From: Rhynchosporium graminicola
Taxonomy: Eukaryota > Ascomycota > Leotiomycetes > Helotiales > Ploettnerulaceae
Assembly (NCBI GenBank): GCA_900074885.1
Contig: FJUW01000016.1
Coordinates: 224,577-288,576, forward strand
DNA: 64,000 bases
Reading direction: 5' to 3'
A program made the position numbers and the translations under genes. Positions 12,744 through 24,219 of this stretch are shown here, piece after piece; position 1 is the stretch's first letter, and the number at the start of each line of letters is the position of its first letter. Under the pieces are notes generated by a model. It did not search any database. It had not been told where the DNA came from and worked only from the letters and a program-made list of their open reading frames with translations.

Positions 12744-13377
12744 GCAATTTCTGGATTCGAAACCCCATGTAAGAGAGAGCTGCAAGCCGGTGTTCGGGCT
12801 GCCCGGACAAATCGATTAGCGGAAATGTTTTTGGATAGCACTTTTCGCTACCTTTTGATGAATTACGAGAATGATACCCAGAGAACCATCTACATCGTTG
12901 GAGACTTCTATGCTCTTGTCTATAGCAGTGTTCGCTACGTTTACCACATCAAGAGATGGAACTAAGGTAGCAGCAGAAAATGGCGTGACGCCTCTCAGAA
13001 CTCTACACGAGCATCCGAGGAAATATCTCCACGAATCAAATACACGAGGCAAGCTAGATTAGCAGTGAGGATGAGATAAAGCAAGGACAATGAATTCATC
13101 TGAAGTCTGTTCTAGTAGCAGCCCATTTTGTTTCCATCCAAGATTTAAGTGAGGTATCGTACGATCCAAACACCTGGCATCAAGCAAACCGCTAAACCTG
13201 CTGCACTGCTACCTCTAATCACAGCCTGCCTACTCCCCCAAAAATCCGAGTAATCCCAATCTCGTAAACTCCATACGCAGCAATGCCTAGCGCCATAACT
13301 CCCAGCCCGCCCCCCATCTTCTCTGTCACCTCATAGCCATAGTCGCTACGTCTCCACTAAAAATAAGCATGCCATGG
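12744..13377. other. Intergenic between convergent genes
   Basis: It holds the 3' flanks of the plus-strand cyclodeaminase-like gene and the minus-strand carbonic anhydrase gene. I see no gene in it. Confidence 0.5.
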
Positions 13378-14288
13378 TTACCCTTGACAACCTCCTGTTT
13401 CCTGTGTTGCAGCGGATGAACCCGCAGTCCCAACCTGCAAATCCCTGATTTTACCACATGCAACGTCGTACAACACCCCATGGACCGTGAGTCCCCTCTC
13501 CCTAACCGCCTCCTCTACGATCCAATTCCCCATCAAATTCCCCACTCCCGTCTCGACATTCAGCTCCGCCAACCTAACGGCCCTCTTCCCATCATCTCCC
13601 AACGCCTTCAACTCTTCCGCGTTCGTCTTCCTCAACGTCCGTAACGGCGTAATCCACGCATCTATAATTCCCCCCACGCGCGCATCTCCCAAGAGGCATT
13701 GGCTCCACCGCAGCAGGTGTGTCCGCAGAGGACGATGTGTTTTACTTTGAGATGCACGCCTGCGTATTCGATTACGGCCATGGAGTTGATGTCTGTAGGC
13801 GAGATCATATTGGCGATGTTGCGATGCGCGAAGACGTCGCCGGGTTGAAGACCCAGGAGCGTGGTCTCGGGTACGCGGGAATCGGAACAGCCGAGCCAGA
13901 CTAAAAGTAAACACAGGACATCAGCCACTAATCTTCGACATCGAAGAGGGAAGAAATGATAGGTTATTCAGACTCGACCACTTCTAGTAAGAGGAACGGG
14001 CACACACGTATAGAAGGACTCTGTCCCGAGGCCAATTTCTCGAAGAACGCTGGGTTCTGATGTCCTTTGTAGTTCGCCCATGCCTCGTTTGATTTCAAAG
14101 CGTATTCGAAGGTATTTCTTTCTTAATTTGCGGAGCAATTCATCGGTATCGTCTTGCTCGGCAATCTCATCATGTGGTTCCTTTGGCCTCTCTTTGAAGC
14201 AGGCCGAGCAGGAATACGTAAGGAAGGCAGAAGAGGAGGAGATATAGGAAGTTGGCGGTGCGAGAATAGCCTTACGGTTGGGGCCCAT
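13378..14288 (-). pseudogene. Beta-carbonic anhydrase, single-base frameshift (or sequence error)
   Basis: The enzyme interconverts CO2 and bicarbonate. Zinc ligands and the Asp-Arg dyad are present: [10 protein letters not shown] and [12 protein letters not shown] (Cys, Asp-Arg, His-x2-Cys). The exon upstream of a GTGTGT...TTTAG intron (13,916-14,010 region) reads FEYALKSNEAWANYKG, a family signature. A further 5' intron (GTAAGG donor near 14,275, TTAAG acceptor near 14,125) would join it to the ATG at 14,288; this first exon is tentative. At about 13,665-13,700 the frame breaks: the protein should run [19 protein letters not shown], but one base is missing, so the C-terminal frame starting [11 protein letters not shown] is +1 to the catalytic part. 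No GT-AG pair fits there. The rest of the C-terminus to the stop at 13,378 is open. Confidence 0.8.
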
Positions 14289-15744
14289 GATTTTGGGAGG
14301 GTTAGTAAAATGAAAAAGATGGTCTGAATATATATGTGTAGAATTGAAGATTGGGCTGCCAGCAGATAGGAACCAATTTACTGAGGTCCAACGACCTCAA
14401 GTAAAGTATTATTGATTCAAGAAGTGACGACCAGGTTTAGGCCGGACTGGTGGGGGTGTGATCGAGTTTACTTGAGCGGGAGCCGAGACCTGTCAAACGG
14501 ATAAGGGTCCTTCTTGATCGTGGGGTTGAAGTGGGTAAGGCACTAGGGCTTTCCAAGTACCGATGAGATAGACGAGGGTGAGCCGTCTATAGATAGAGAT
14601 GGAGTAGGAGTGGAATCCGGCAGGAACTTTATCGGAATATCGTGCGATGATGGCTAGATGGGGTAGAGGAGAGGATAAGTATTTGAAGGAGAATGGGTGA
14701 ACGGCTCTCTGCAGGAATCTTCGAGGAGGTGGAAGTAACCCCCACCCCTCCCTGCAAGTAGGCGGGAGACATCAAACGAGTCTTCTGTCTCACGGTTCTG
14801 TTCGAGGGTCACTCGAAATGCCATGTTGGGACAGAAACCATTTGGTTGTTGGCAGCTTCTTGGTGGTGGTATCGGATGAGCATGGGACAAGCCGATGATT
14901 AATTGGATTCCCAGAAGAACGTGTACCACAGACATGGGGGCGGGCATGAGGAGATGGACCCCAGGCATCTGTCAACATCCTTCCAGAAACGCCTGCTAAC
15001 AGTCCTGTACGCATGCCATTTAGCGCGGGCTGTGGCTGGAAGCCTCCCATTCTTGAATCAAATGCCTATGCAGAAGAGTTTCCTTCGCTCTTCGTCGGCC
15101 AATTCCTCACCTCATCTCAGCGGAAATAACGACACAATGAGGATGTGACGTGGAAATTCATGTTCTAGAGGAAATGCAATCAGCCAAGCCAGAGCAACAC
15201 ACGGTCACACCAAGCTGCTGCATCTTAATTATCCCTGTTGCCGATCAAGGCCGGCAGCTGTGCGGTTGAGATTGCCAAGGGGGCCCAGAAAACCCAAGCC
15301 AGAGAGCAGAGGAGAGCATTGCGAATAATCTTGGAGTTTGATATGCGAGACCTGTTTGACATCGTGTTGGTCTTGGAGATGGCACCTCTCCAAAGGTCGC
15401 GGTAGAGAAGGAATGGGACTTCGGACATATTAACCCTTGGCGATGACAGTAATGATAATCTGTTTTGCTACCTGCTGTGTACTTATAAAGCAAGTGTCTG
15501 GCTTTCAGGTAATATGGTCGTAAGAACGTGGGAGGGAAGGAGAGTCGCGAGCAAACCATACTGAATCAAATGAAACAATTCACGAACACAAACACGCACA
15601 TACGACAAGAACAATAATCAAAATGTTCATAAAACCCCCAAAGTATGGTATCATGAGCCGGATTTTTGTTTGCGCCTAGCTACAATCCTTTCCAGAGCCA
15701 TAATATCATAAAAAACGCCGAAGACACAAGCATCAAGAAGACAT
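14289..15744. other. Intergenic; one doubtful small secreted-type frame
   Basis: A minus-strand open frame (14,968-14,654) has internal Mets followed by a hydrophobic stretch (SVVHVLLGIQLIIGLSHA) resembling a signal peptide. It has only two cysteines and no other support, so I do not call it a gene. The remainder, about 15,560-15,744, is probably the 3' UTR and flank of eL8. Confidence 0.35.
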
Positions 15745-16830
15745 TTAGATCTTGATAGCACTCTCAAGAGCCTTGCGCTTCTTCTCGGTACGGGCATTTG
15801 CCTTGGCACCCATGACACCACCACCCCAGTGTCTCTTGGCGTCCTCGTACTTCTCAGCGTAACCCTCCTTGATGGCTTGGACCAATTTGGAAAGCTCAGT
15901 CTTGTCCTCGGAGCGGACTTCGGTCAAAGCAAGGACAGCAGCGGTCTTCTTGTGAACGACCGTGCCGAGTCTGGCCTTACCCTTGATGATGGCGTATGGG
16001 ACACCCATCTTGCGGCAAAGTGCTGGGAGGAAGATAACCAACTCAATGGGGTCGACATCGTTAGGGATGAGAACGAGGGAAGCCTTCTTGTTCTCGATCA
16101 AACCCACAACGTGGTTGAGACCGTACTTGGCGGCGTATGGCTTCTTGCTAACATCCTCCTTCTTCTTTCCCTCCTTGATGGCGGTAGCCTCCTTGACAAG
16201 TCTCTCCTTCTTCTCGGTCTTGCTCTCTGGGCGGTACTTGTTGAGAAGCTTGAAGGCTTGAGCAGCAGTGTTGCGGTCGAGGACGTTCTGGAATTGAGCA
16301 ATCGCGGGTGGGACCTTCAGGCGGAGGTTGAGGATCTTCTTTTGGCGTTGTAGGCGGACATACTCGGGCCACTTCACCATGCGCGAAAGGTTTCTACGGG
16401 GTTGGATGTCCTGTCCGATACCATAATTGCGGGTGCGCTTCTCAATAAGAGGGTTCTGAAGCATGTTAGCACTGGCAGAAATATGTCAGAATAAAGATGA
16501 GCATACCTTTGCAGCCTTCTTTGCTCCTGCACCAGCCTTGGACTGGGGGAACGGGGCCGGAGCCGCCTTCTTGGATCCTGGTTTAGGAGGCTATCATTGA
16601 GAAAAGAAGACATCAGCGAATATGTTCACTAATCGTCTTCTTTGAACTCTAAAGAGACATCACTGGCATTTCTGCGCAGATAAAGCTCAAGCCAAATCAT
16701 CATCAACACCCTCAGGTAATTGATGGAAATACATCTCGACGTGCGATTGCTCGTAGAGGTCCGAGAGTACGAGAGTGGCGGCGAGTCGTATCACTTCATG
16801 TAGATGTAGGATTTATCAGTAGCTTACCAT
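15745..16830 (-). CDS. RPL8: 60S ribosomal protein eL8 (L8/L7a)
   Basis: This is a large-subunit ribosomal protein, 265 residues, in three exons: 16,830-16,828 (the initiator ATG alone), 16,590-16,507 and 16,455-15,745. Introns are GTAAGC...GATAG and GTATGC...TTCAG. The second exon codes the basic Pro/Lys/Ala tail [13 protein letters not shown]. The third carries the L7Ae fold: [18 protein letters not shown], then [19 protein letters not shown] with the kink-turn RNA-binding residues, then [13 protein letters not shown]. Length and start match fungal eL8. A first exon holding only the Met codon is common in fungal ribosomal protein genes. It is divergently arranged with NCS6; the two starts lie 245 bp apart. 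Confidence 0.97.
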
Positions 16831-16970
16831 ATTGATCGGATCGCTGCGTTGGTGGTGCGATTTGTCGGAGTTGTTGTCGATGGGTTAGGAAGAAGAATTT
16901 GAAAATCTCAATTGAGGTTGTGGGTGGGAGTGCCGCTAGAAAATCTTGGCATCTCTAGTGCATTTTGCTG

Positions 16971-16978
16971 TCACGTGA
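16971..16978. promoter_or_regulatory. TCACGTGA palindrome in the shared RPL8/NCS6 promoter
   Basis: This is a perfect 8-bp palindrome with a CACGTG core, the E-box type bound by fungal bHLH factors (Cbf1-like). It lies 141 bp upstream of the RPL8 start codon and 98 bp upstream of NCS6. Function is inferred from position only. Confidence 0.4.
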
Positions 16979-17075
16979 TGATCCATTTGCCATGCTTGCT
17001 CGAGTTTTGGCTCCTAGACAAGATACCCCACCAAGTATCCCTTAAGTGTATGTTCTGAGCTTGCACTCTCACAGA

Positions 17076-18368
17076 ATGGCGCCTTCTTTATGTGCAATCT
17101 GTAAGATCGCAAAAGCTCTGATTATTCGACCGAAGAATGCTCAAAAACTATGCAAACCCTGCTTCATCGCCATCTTCGAGGAAGAAATCCACCACACCAT
17201 TACAACCACGAAATTATTCTCTCCAGGAGATCGAATAGCAATAGGCGCATCTGGCGGAAAGGACTCGACGGTACTTGCCTCGGTCTTGAAGACACTCAAT
17301 GAACGCCATAACTATGGCTTGGATTTGGTTTTACTCAGTATCGACGAAGGGATTAAAGGCTACAGAGATGACTCCCTCGAAACTGTCAAGAGAAACGCCA
17401 ACCAATACGATATGGAGCTGCTGATAGTGGGATATGATGAGCTATACGGTTGGACGATGGATCAAGTCGTGGAGACAATCGGCAAGAAAGGCAATTGCAC
17501 ATACTGCGGAGTCTTTCGAAGGCAAGCTTTGGATCGAGGGGCAAAAATGCTAGGGATCAAGCATGTAGTGACTGGACACAACGCAGATGACGTGGCCGAG
17601 ACCATTTTGATGAATCTATTAAGAGGTGACCTGCCGCGACTGGCACGAAGTACGAGCATAGTAACCGGCGACGAGAAGAGTGAGGTCAGACGAAGCAAGC
17701 CTTTGAAGTATGCCTACGAGAAGGAAATCGTCTTGTACGCGCACCACAAGAAGCTCGATTACTTCAGCACCGAATGCATATACAGTCCGGAAGCTTTCAG
17801 GGGTAGCGCAAGGACGCTGATCAAGAGCTTGGAGCGAGTGCGACCAAGTGCTATTCTGGATGTTGTCCGCAGTGGCGAAGATATGGCAAGATTGGTCCCA
17901 GAAGAGGTTACAGGGATCAGCCAATGCAAGAGCCAGAAAGTTTCGTTGTCAAGTGCTGATGGCGAAGACGAAGGCGCTGGTAGCTGTGGGAGTGCTAATG
18001 GAAGGACAAGTGGAGGAGAGATGGCTGATATGGAGAAGAAGTTGCAGGAGGATGAACAAGCTTCCGCAAGAGAAGTGGATGTCACTTCAACAATACCAAA
18101 GGGCGTAAATGGCCAACGACATGACAGAATTAATGGGCAGAAAGGAAGCGGGATCAGGAAGGAACAGGGCAAGAAACTTACCCGACAAGTATTGGGCACT
18201 TGCAAAACATGTGGTTATATGTCGAGCCAGGAATTCTGCAAGGCGTGCATGCTACTGGAGGGGTTGAACAAGAACCGGCCGAAGATGGCGATAGAGATAG
18301 ATGTCGAGGAAGAGGAAAGCTCGACTTTGAGGCGGAAAATGGAGGGAATAGCATTAGCAGCGGGTTAG
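17076..18368 (+). CDS. NCS6: Cytoplasmic tRNA 2-thiolation protein 1 (NCS6/CTU1)
   Basis: This is the catalytic subunit, with NCS2/CTU2, that puts the 2-thio group on U34 of Lys, Glu and Gln tRNAs using sulfur from URM1. Single exon, 430 residues. The start is the ATG of [10 protein letters not shown]. Seen in order: N-terminal Cys pairs (CAIC, CKPC) for zinc; the PP-loop GASGGKDST that binds [19 protein letters not shown] with the active-site Cys pair; [19 protein letters not shown]; and the C-terminal zinc ribbon CKTCGYMSS...[12 protein letters not shown]. About 90 residues rich in Gly, Ser, Glu and Lys (roughly 290-375) are inserted before the last zinc ribbon. That makes the protein longer than yeast NCS6, which has about 360 residues. 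Confidence 0.96.
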   Translation: MAPSLCAICKIAKALIIRPKNAQKLCKPCFIAIFEEEIHHTITTTKLFSPGDRIAIGASGGKDSTVLASVLKTLNERHNYGLDLVLLSIDEGIKGYRDDSLETVKRNANQYDMELLIVGYDELYGWTMDQVVETIGKKGNCTYCGVFRRQALDRGAKMLGIKHVVTGHNADDVAETILMNLLRGDLPRLARSTSIVTGDEKSEVRRSKPLKYAYEKEIVLYAHHKKLDYFSTECIYSPEAFRGSARTLIKSLERVRPSAILDVVRSGEDMARLVPEEVTGISQCKSQKVSLSSADGEDEGAGSCGSANGRTSGGEMADMEKKLQEDEQASAREVDVTSTIPKGVNGQRHDRINGQKGSGIRKEQGKKLTRQVLGTCKTCGYMSSQEFCKACMLLEGLNKNRPKMAIEIDVEEEESSTLRRKMEGIALAAG

Positions 18369-19025
18369 GACAACTCAGGATTCAAGAATAAGATATCATG
18401 AACACCAAGGTCGGCATATGAAATCATCTTTTCTTCTCAGTAAGTTTAAGCTCGTGGGTTTCAGCTGGTAAAATCAGTCTCCAGTACTTTTCAACGTTCA
18501 ATGTCGCAAGATGAGTTTGATGACATTCCCGGCCCTCAGAATCATCTATTGGAATGAGTCTTCCCAGAGAGTAACCTACCCATTCGGTTCGCTTTACGAA
18601 CGGATATGACATATGGTGATTGTCCACAGTGTCAAGAAACCGAGAATGCGAGTGTGCAAACACCGATGTGGTGCGAGGTTTCTGCTTGTAGTAGAAGACG
18701 CTTGACGATAACGCCGATCAGTGTCCAGGGGTAGTCGGGTTTAAGCAGGAGTTAAGGTTATAAACCTTCCCCTAGGCGGAAAGTGAAGGGGAGCTTCGAA
18801 GATGGCGGGTCAGCTAAGCGCTTCCGTCATGCAGGGCCTCGTTGTGATAGACACAGTAATTGCTAAAGGTAGCAGGGATTGCGGGACTTGAGGTCATAGT
18901 CACATTATAGACAATATTCTCTCCTTTCTACTGTACTGAAATATGTAAATAGGCTCTGGTTCCATCCAAACCGACTCCTCTAGTATCTCTAATCAAATCA
19001 GAAGATACCTCCCTGGACAGCCAAC
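18369..19025. other. Intergenic between NCS6 and aldo-keto reductase
   Basis: No supported gene. A minus-strand open frame at 18,424-18,663 has no motif. Confidence 0.5.
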
Positions 19026-20253
19026 ATGTCTGCAGTTACCAAGATGCAATATGCCCGCTTGGGTAACTCCGGTCTCAAGATCTCCAAGATCATCTTTGGA
19101 TGTATGAGTTTTGGTTCATCAAAATGGCAGGAATGGGTCATTGAGGAAGCTGAAGCTCTTCCGCTCCTCAAGCACGCCTACGACGTCGGTCTCAACACGT
19201 GGGTAAGCTTTTGCCCCTGGCAGCCCGTTCTAATAGATCAGCACTTACTCGAGATCCCTACGATAGGATACCGCAGACATCTACTCCAACGGTCTCTCAG
19301 AACAGATCATTGGCAAAGCTCTCAAGCAATACGATATCCCCCGCAACAAGGTCGTCATTCTGAGCAAATGCTACTTTGGAGTTGCAGAGGATGGCTCTCA
19401 ACCACCGATCTCTGCGGCCTCTACCAACGATGGTGAGTTCGTGAACAGGCAAGGCTTGAGCAGGAAGCACATCCTAGACGCTGTCGATAAGAGCGTTGAG
19501 AGGCTGGGAACGTATATCGATGTTTTGCAAATCCACAGATTGGATCGAGAGACGCCAAGAGAGGAGATCATGAAAGCTCTTAATGATGTTGTTGAGAGTG
19601 GCAAGGTCAGATATATTGGTGCTAGTAGTGTAAGTTCGTTCTTTGTGGTGATACATGTCAAGAGCTGACCAATGCGAATTAGATGGCAGCTTGGGAGTTC
19701 CAAACTCTGCAGAATATTGCAGAGAAGAAGGGATATCACAAGTTCATCTCGATGCAAAATTACTATAACTTGATATACCGCGAGGAAGGTCTGTGCTTCT
19801 GAAAAATGTGGTTCCATTCAAGGACTATCACTAACGACCTACTCAGAACGCGAGATGATACCATACTGCCGAGACACAGGCGTTGGATTAATCCCTTGGT
19901 CACCGATTGCACGTGGAGCCCTGGCCCGTCCATTTACTGACCGAACCACGAAACGCGAGAAGACTGATGCTTACCTCAACAACTTCATCCGCTCAAAGGA
20001 AAGCGAGATCGACAAGCAAGTTATCGGTAGAGTTGAGGAAATCTCCAAGAAGCACGGCGTTTCAATGACTACTATTGCTACCGCATGGTGCTTGAGCAAG
20101 AATAGTGTCAATCCAATCATTGGACTTAGTAGCAAAGAGAGAATCGACCAGGCTGTTCAAGCTGTGGAGTTTGCAAGCTCAGGGAAGTTGACCAAGGAGG
20201 ACATCGCGTATCTTGAGGAAGGGTACGCGCCCAAGGAAAAGCAAGGGTATTAA
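19026..20253 (+). CDS. Aldo-keto reductase (NADPH-dependent, AAD/YakC-like)
   Basis: Four exons, 19,026-19,202, 19,267-19,629, 19,683-19,788 and 19,847-20,253, give 350 residues. Donors are GTAAGC, GTAAGT and GTCTGT; acceptors are GATAG, AATTAG and CTCAG. The AKR catalytic tetrad is visible: Asp and Tyr in WDTADIYSNG, Lys in VVILSKCYFG and His in DVLQIHRLDR. The barrel motifs KVRYIGASS and GLIPWSPIARGALARPF, and the C-terminal cofactor-binding region PIIGLSSKERIDQA, follow in order. It resembles fungal aryl-alcohol-dehydrogenase-type reductases, which reduce aldehydes; the substrate is not readable. It lies about 1 kb upstream of a P450 on the same strand, but two genes do not make a cluster. 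Confidence 0.92.
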
Positions 20254-21313
20254 GCATCGGAAATACTAGTCAGTAGCTGTATCTAGCTATATACTGGGCC
20301 CACGATCCACGAACCTTCTCTTAGATCTTCTGACAGTCTACCTTTCCGATTTTCATATTTCGCAGCCATGAGGTTGGAGGTCGTCGTTCATAACTTCTCG
20401 GCGAGGTCGATTCAATCCTTGACTGGGGAAGGATTGCAGCTCACTTTTCCGTCGGCTTCAACTTCATGCATGATAATATCGACAGATATCGTGTTGACAA
20501 TCATAGACGCAAAGAAAAAAGAGACTGATGGTATCTCTTCGGAAAGTTCGAAAGACTTCTGTTCCCTTTTGTAACCTTAGATCGAGGTTCTTTCCCGCTT
20601 CACTTACCCGCTCTTGAATTTGGCCCCGCCTCCCAGTTCGAAGTTGACGAAGCCAGACTTATACTACTTACTTCCTCATAATTATCACCGCTCGTTCAGA
20701 TCGATAAGAATAATCAAGCTCAATTGCGATATTCCTAGTTGTATCACAACGGGGCTTCAGATGCAGCTATCCATAGTAGCAAGAATGGAGCCCTTGACAA
20801 AGATTGGTCACAATTTGAAGGCTTTGCAAATCGATTGGTTGACAACAGAGATGTAATCATATCCACTTCAACCCTCACTCAGGAAGATCTGAACATGAAA
20901 TCTACGTCTGGACTATGCGCTAGCTACTATAGCTCTCCTGCATCCCTATCGGCTGCATAGACACGGGCCTACCCGCAGAATTATTCCCGCACAAGTATCG
21001 TAGGATAACCAGCGACTGCTTTGTCAAATTTATATTGTTTGTTCCTCCTGATTATAATAATTGATTGAATTTACCACTCCGGAATGTACTTATGCTACTT
21101 GCAGGCTTTATAAAGATACAGGAAATAGAGAGGAGCAATCGGCACTTCCACATTTACCCCACCAACCACTACCCCTCCCAGTATCTCTCGAGCCGGTGTT
21201 CCTCGAAAATAGTATTTCACAAAAGCATTTTACTTCCAGGACTGCGCTTCCTGTTTTGAAATCCTGGGGAACGACACTGCAAGCAGGGTTTTCAATCCTC
21301 TTTGTTATTAAGA
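20254..21313. other. Intergenic between aldo-keto reductase and P450
   Basis: No supported gene. Short open frames lack motifs and splice context. Confidence 0.5.
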
Positions 21314-23040
21314 ATGTCAATACTCAGCATCCCAACTCTAGGACTTGCATTCATCTTGTTCTTAGCTATCCACAAATTAATCATACATCCAGCATTCCTC
21401 TCGCCTTTATCAAAGATCCCGAACGCTCATTGGTCTGTTCCCTTTTCGCCTCTCTGGATCTTGTGGACTCGATTCAAGAGTCGGGAGAATAGAGAAACAC
21501 ATACTGCTCATCAGAAACACGGATCGGTTGTTCGACTTGCTCCTAATGAGCTTAGCGTGAGTGATCTTGATGGGTTGAGGACTATCTATGGTGGTGGGTT
21601 TGAGAAGGGGAAGTGGTATCCGATTTTTGATAACTATGGGTATGTCTGGTATGGTTGTAATAGACGTTGGGCGCACAAATACTGACATAAGTCTTGAAGG
21701 GTACCATGCATGTTTAGTTCGTGGTATTCAAGACCGCAGTTAGTTTCCTATCACAGGAAGATTGTTAGACCCAAGCTAAAGTGTCGTTGCATAGCTCGGT
21801 ACGAAAGTGCATGATCTCTAACGTCTACTCTAAGTCAACTATTCACAGCAGTCCCGCTTTAGCTGCCCAAGCTCAAGCCATTATCTACGAACGTCTCCTC
21901 CCCATCCTCACCGTGGCATCCACACCGACTGAATTTCCCAACGGTATCGGAATCCTCGAGATCTGGAATTCAACAGCTATGGACTTCATAGCTGCCTACC
22001 AGTTCGGACTGAAGAACGGCAGCAATTTTCTCACCGACGAGACTTTCCGCAGACATTGGCTCCATATGTTCCACTCCCGCAAAATCTTCGTTTTCTGATC
22101 CCAGGAACTCCCGAGCTTCAGCTACTTCCTCCGAAAGTTGAACATCTATCTCGTCCCGCGCTGGGTAGATTATCACAACAAAGAATTGGAAGCATGGACG
22201 CAGGAGCGTTGCAACAACACATCAACTTATCTCAGAGATGGCTCCGCAGCTACAGACGAGAATCCAGCCAATGAACCAGTGGTGTTCAAAGCCATCCTGG
22301 CAGGTATGGAGAAAGAACGGAAGAGCAAAGGCGATGCTTCAATCCTCGGTGAGGATTTTCTCAAATACCCAGAACTGAGTATCGCCAGCGAGATGCTCGA
22401 TCATCTAGCAGCTGGTCACGAGACGTCCGGCATTATGCTCACTTACCTGTCCTGGCATCTATCCCAAGATATCAGCCTACAAGATCGACTCCGTGCCGAG
22501 CTACTCACTCTTTCTCCGAACATGAGTCTGTCCTCTGCCACTCCAGTGATACCAAATGCGAAAAGTCTGGACAGTTTACCTCTGCTTCATGCAATAATTA
22601 TGGAGACACTTCGTACAGATGCAGCTATACCTGGTAGGGAGCCACGCGTAACTCCAAAATCTGGATGTACTCTAGGAGACTCTCCAATACCTGGCGGCGT
22701 ACGAGTTGGAGCTCAAGCGTACAGCGTACACAGGAATGACCAAGTCTATCCGGATCCCACGAAATGGGATTACACGAGATGGCTGGATGACGAGAATGGC
22801 TATACGGAAGAGCAGAGGAAGGATAGAGATCGATGGTTCTGGGCTTTTAGTAGTGGAGGACGGATGTGTGTTGGAAGTAACTTTGCGATGCACGAGATTA
22901 AACTTGTTACTGCGGCTGTTTATAGCAATTTCAGAACGAGCATTGTAGATGATGAGGGAATCGAGCAGGAAGATGGCTATACGTGTGGTCCGAAGAGCAA
23001 TAGGTTGTTTTTGAGTTTTGAGAAGGTGGAAAGAGGCTAG
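21314..23040 (+). pseudogene. Cytochrome P450 with one in-frame TGA
   Basis: Exons 21,314-21,639, 21,700-21,738 and 21,795-23,040 (introns GTATGT...TTGAAG and GTTAGT...CATAG) give a 536-codon P450 frame. Seen: an N-terminal membrane anchor (LGLAFILFLAIHKLIIHPAF), the Pro-rich hinge region, the oxygen-binding I-helix AAGHETSGIML, the K-helix ETLR, the PERF-equivalent region DYTRWLDD, and the haem loop FSSGGRMCVG with the Cys ligand. At 22,096-22,098 the frame reads TGA between IFVF and SQELPSF. The frame stays open on both sides, so one G-to-A change in a Trp codon (TGG) would explain it. No plausible intron removes the stop. Everything else is intact, so this is a young nonsense allele or a sequence error. 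Confidence 0.85.
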
Positions 23041-23345
23041 TGCTGGATAATTTGGCCTGAGTAGCATTGCAGCACCTCAAAACGAGGCTGGTTTGCCGGA
23101 AGGAGTAAGAGATATGAAGTCAAATCAAGTTTTCAGTAACGACGCTGGTAAGTTCCTATACTCAGTCTTATCTCAAATTGAAAGGCATATGATATGCATC
23201 CATGGTTGTGGACTAGAGACCAATAATCTTAATTGTACAAGTATCGCTGGCTAAGTCCAAACTAATGAAGAAGACACTACTACGACTTTAAGAACACTCT
23301 TCTGATCAGTGAGAAGCCGCTTCCACTGCTCTCCAGACCCAAAGT
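23041..23345. other. Intergenic between P450 and minus-strand gene
   Basis: No gene seen; 3' flanks of two convergent genes. Confidence 0.5.
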
Positions 23346-24219
23346 CTAAGCCATCTCCTGATCATCTTCCTCCTCATCAAACTCATACGACTCGTCAATT
23401 TTGCGTCGCAAGATCCCTGGATGGACATAAGAGACGTAAGCTGGGGCCGTTGTATATACTGCTTGATACTGGCTGGGAGCGCCGCATCTCTCGCTGAGAG
23501 GTCCACTCAAGGTCGGCTGTCCTTCACTGCCGCCATTCGTCATGACCATGGTCGTCTCATGATCCTCCTGGTGGTCTATAGGGGCTACCACCTCTGAAAT
23601 CCTGCTCTGATATTCCTGTCTCTCTTTCGACTGCCACCCACTTAATAGTTGTCCGAGATCACTAGTCACTGATTGAAGTCGCCAGTATCCCTCGGCGTCG
23701 AAACCTTCGTACCCTGTAACCTATGGAAACAAGTTATTAGCAATGAAAATCATTTCCATGACACTACTTCGGGTACGTACCGAACCAAGCGCATCATCCA
23801 ATGCAAGATCCATGACCGCCTTGATCCCCGTATCGTCCAACTCATAGTACCTATACAGAAGCTCAGCCCACAACATCTCCATAGTATCGCGATTGATAAG
23901 CTCGGCATTCATAGCCTGGACATCGGCAACGAATTTGCCGTACTTGACATCCCACGCGAGGTACAGGAAGCCCTTCGGGTGCCGCCAGTCGGGCATCTTG
24001 TATTTGGAGTGCTCGATTGTGATTTCATTTATCTGGAAATCAGTTCCTGGTTCGAATGTTGCCGCTTCTCTCTCATCGAGGTCTTCTGCTGGATCCATGC
24101 GCATGATCACATCTGCGATCCGTCAGTATGTGGGGTGCTCATAGCTGGAGAGCGGAGCCCAGCTTACCGTTGACGACTTCCTGGTCAGAAAAGCTGATTG
24201 ATGTTGGATGTCTGGCCAT
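23346..24219 (-). CDS. Unrecognised protein, intact paralogue of the copia-split gene
   Basis: I do not recognise the family. Three exons, 24,219-24,168, 24,112-23,781 and 23,720-23,346, encode 252 residues; introns are GTAAGC...TCGCAG and GTACGT...CCATAG. It has no signal peptide, membrane segment or known motif. The central part is aromatic- and acid-rich (PDWRHPKGFLYLAWDVKYG), followed by LINRDTMEMLWAELLYRYY. The C-terminal 60 residues are Glu/Asp-rich and probably disordered. Its exon-2 end and exon-3 start (VTGYEGFDAEGYWRLQ) match the gene split at 26,433-32,602 (VEGYQGFDAKAYWGLQ), with the intron at the same codon and in the same phase, so the two are paralogues. Confidence 0.75.

Noticed and set aside
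14654..14968. Short minus-strand frame with a hydrophobic start
   Set aside because: It has a signal-peptide-like stretch, but few cysteines, no splice context and no other support; kept only as a note in the intergenic entry.
22060..22110. A micro-intron removing the P450 TGA (GTTCC...CCCAG)
   Set aside because: It would be about 37 bp and delete residues in a region that aligns well; far shorter than the other introns here.
19026..24219. Aldo-keto reductase, P450 and unknown gene as a biosynthetic cluster
   Set aside because: There is no polyketide, peptide or terpene synthase, transporter or local regulator, and the neighbours are ribosomal and tRNA-modification genes.
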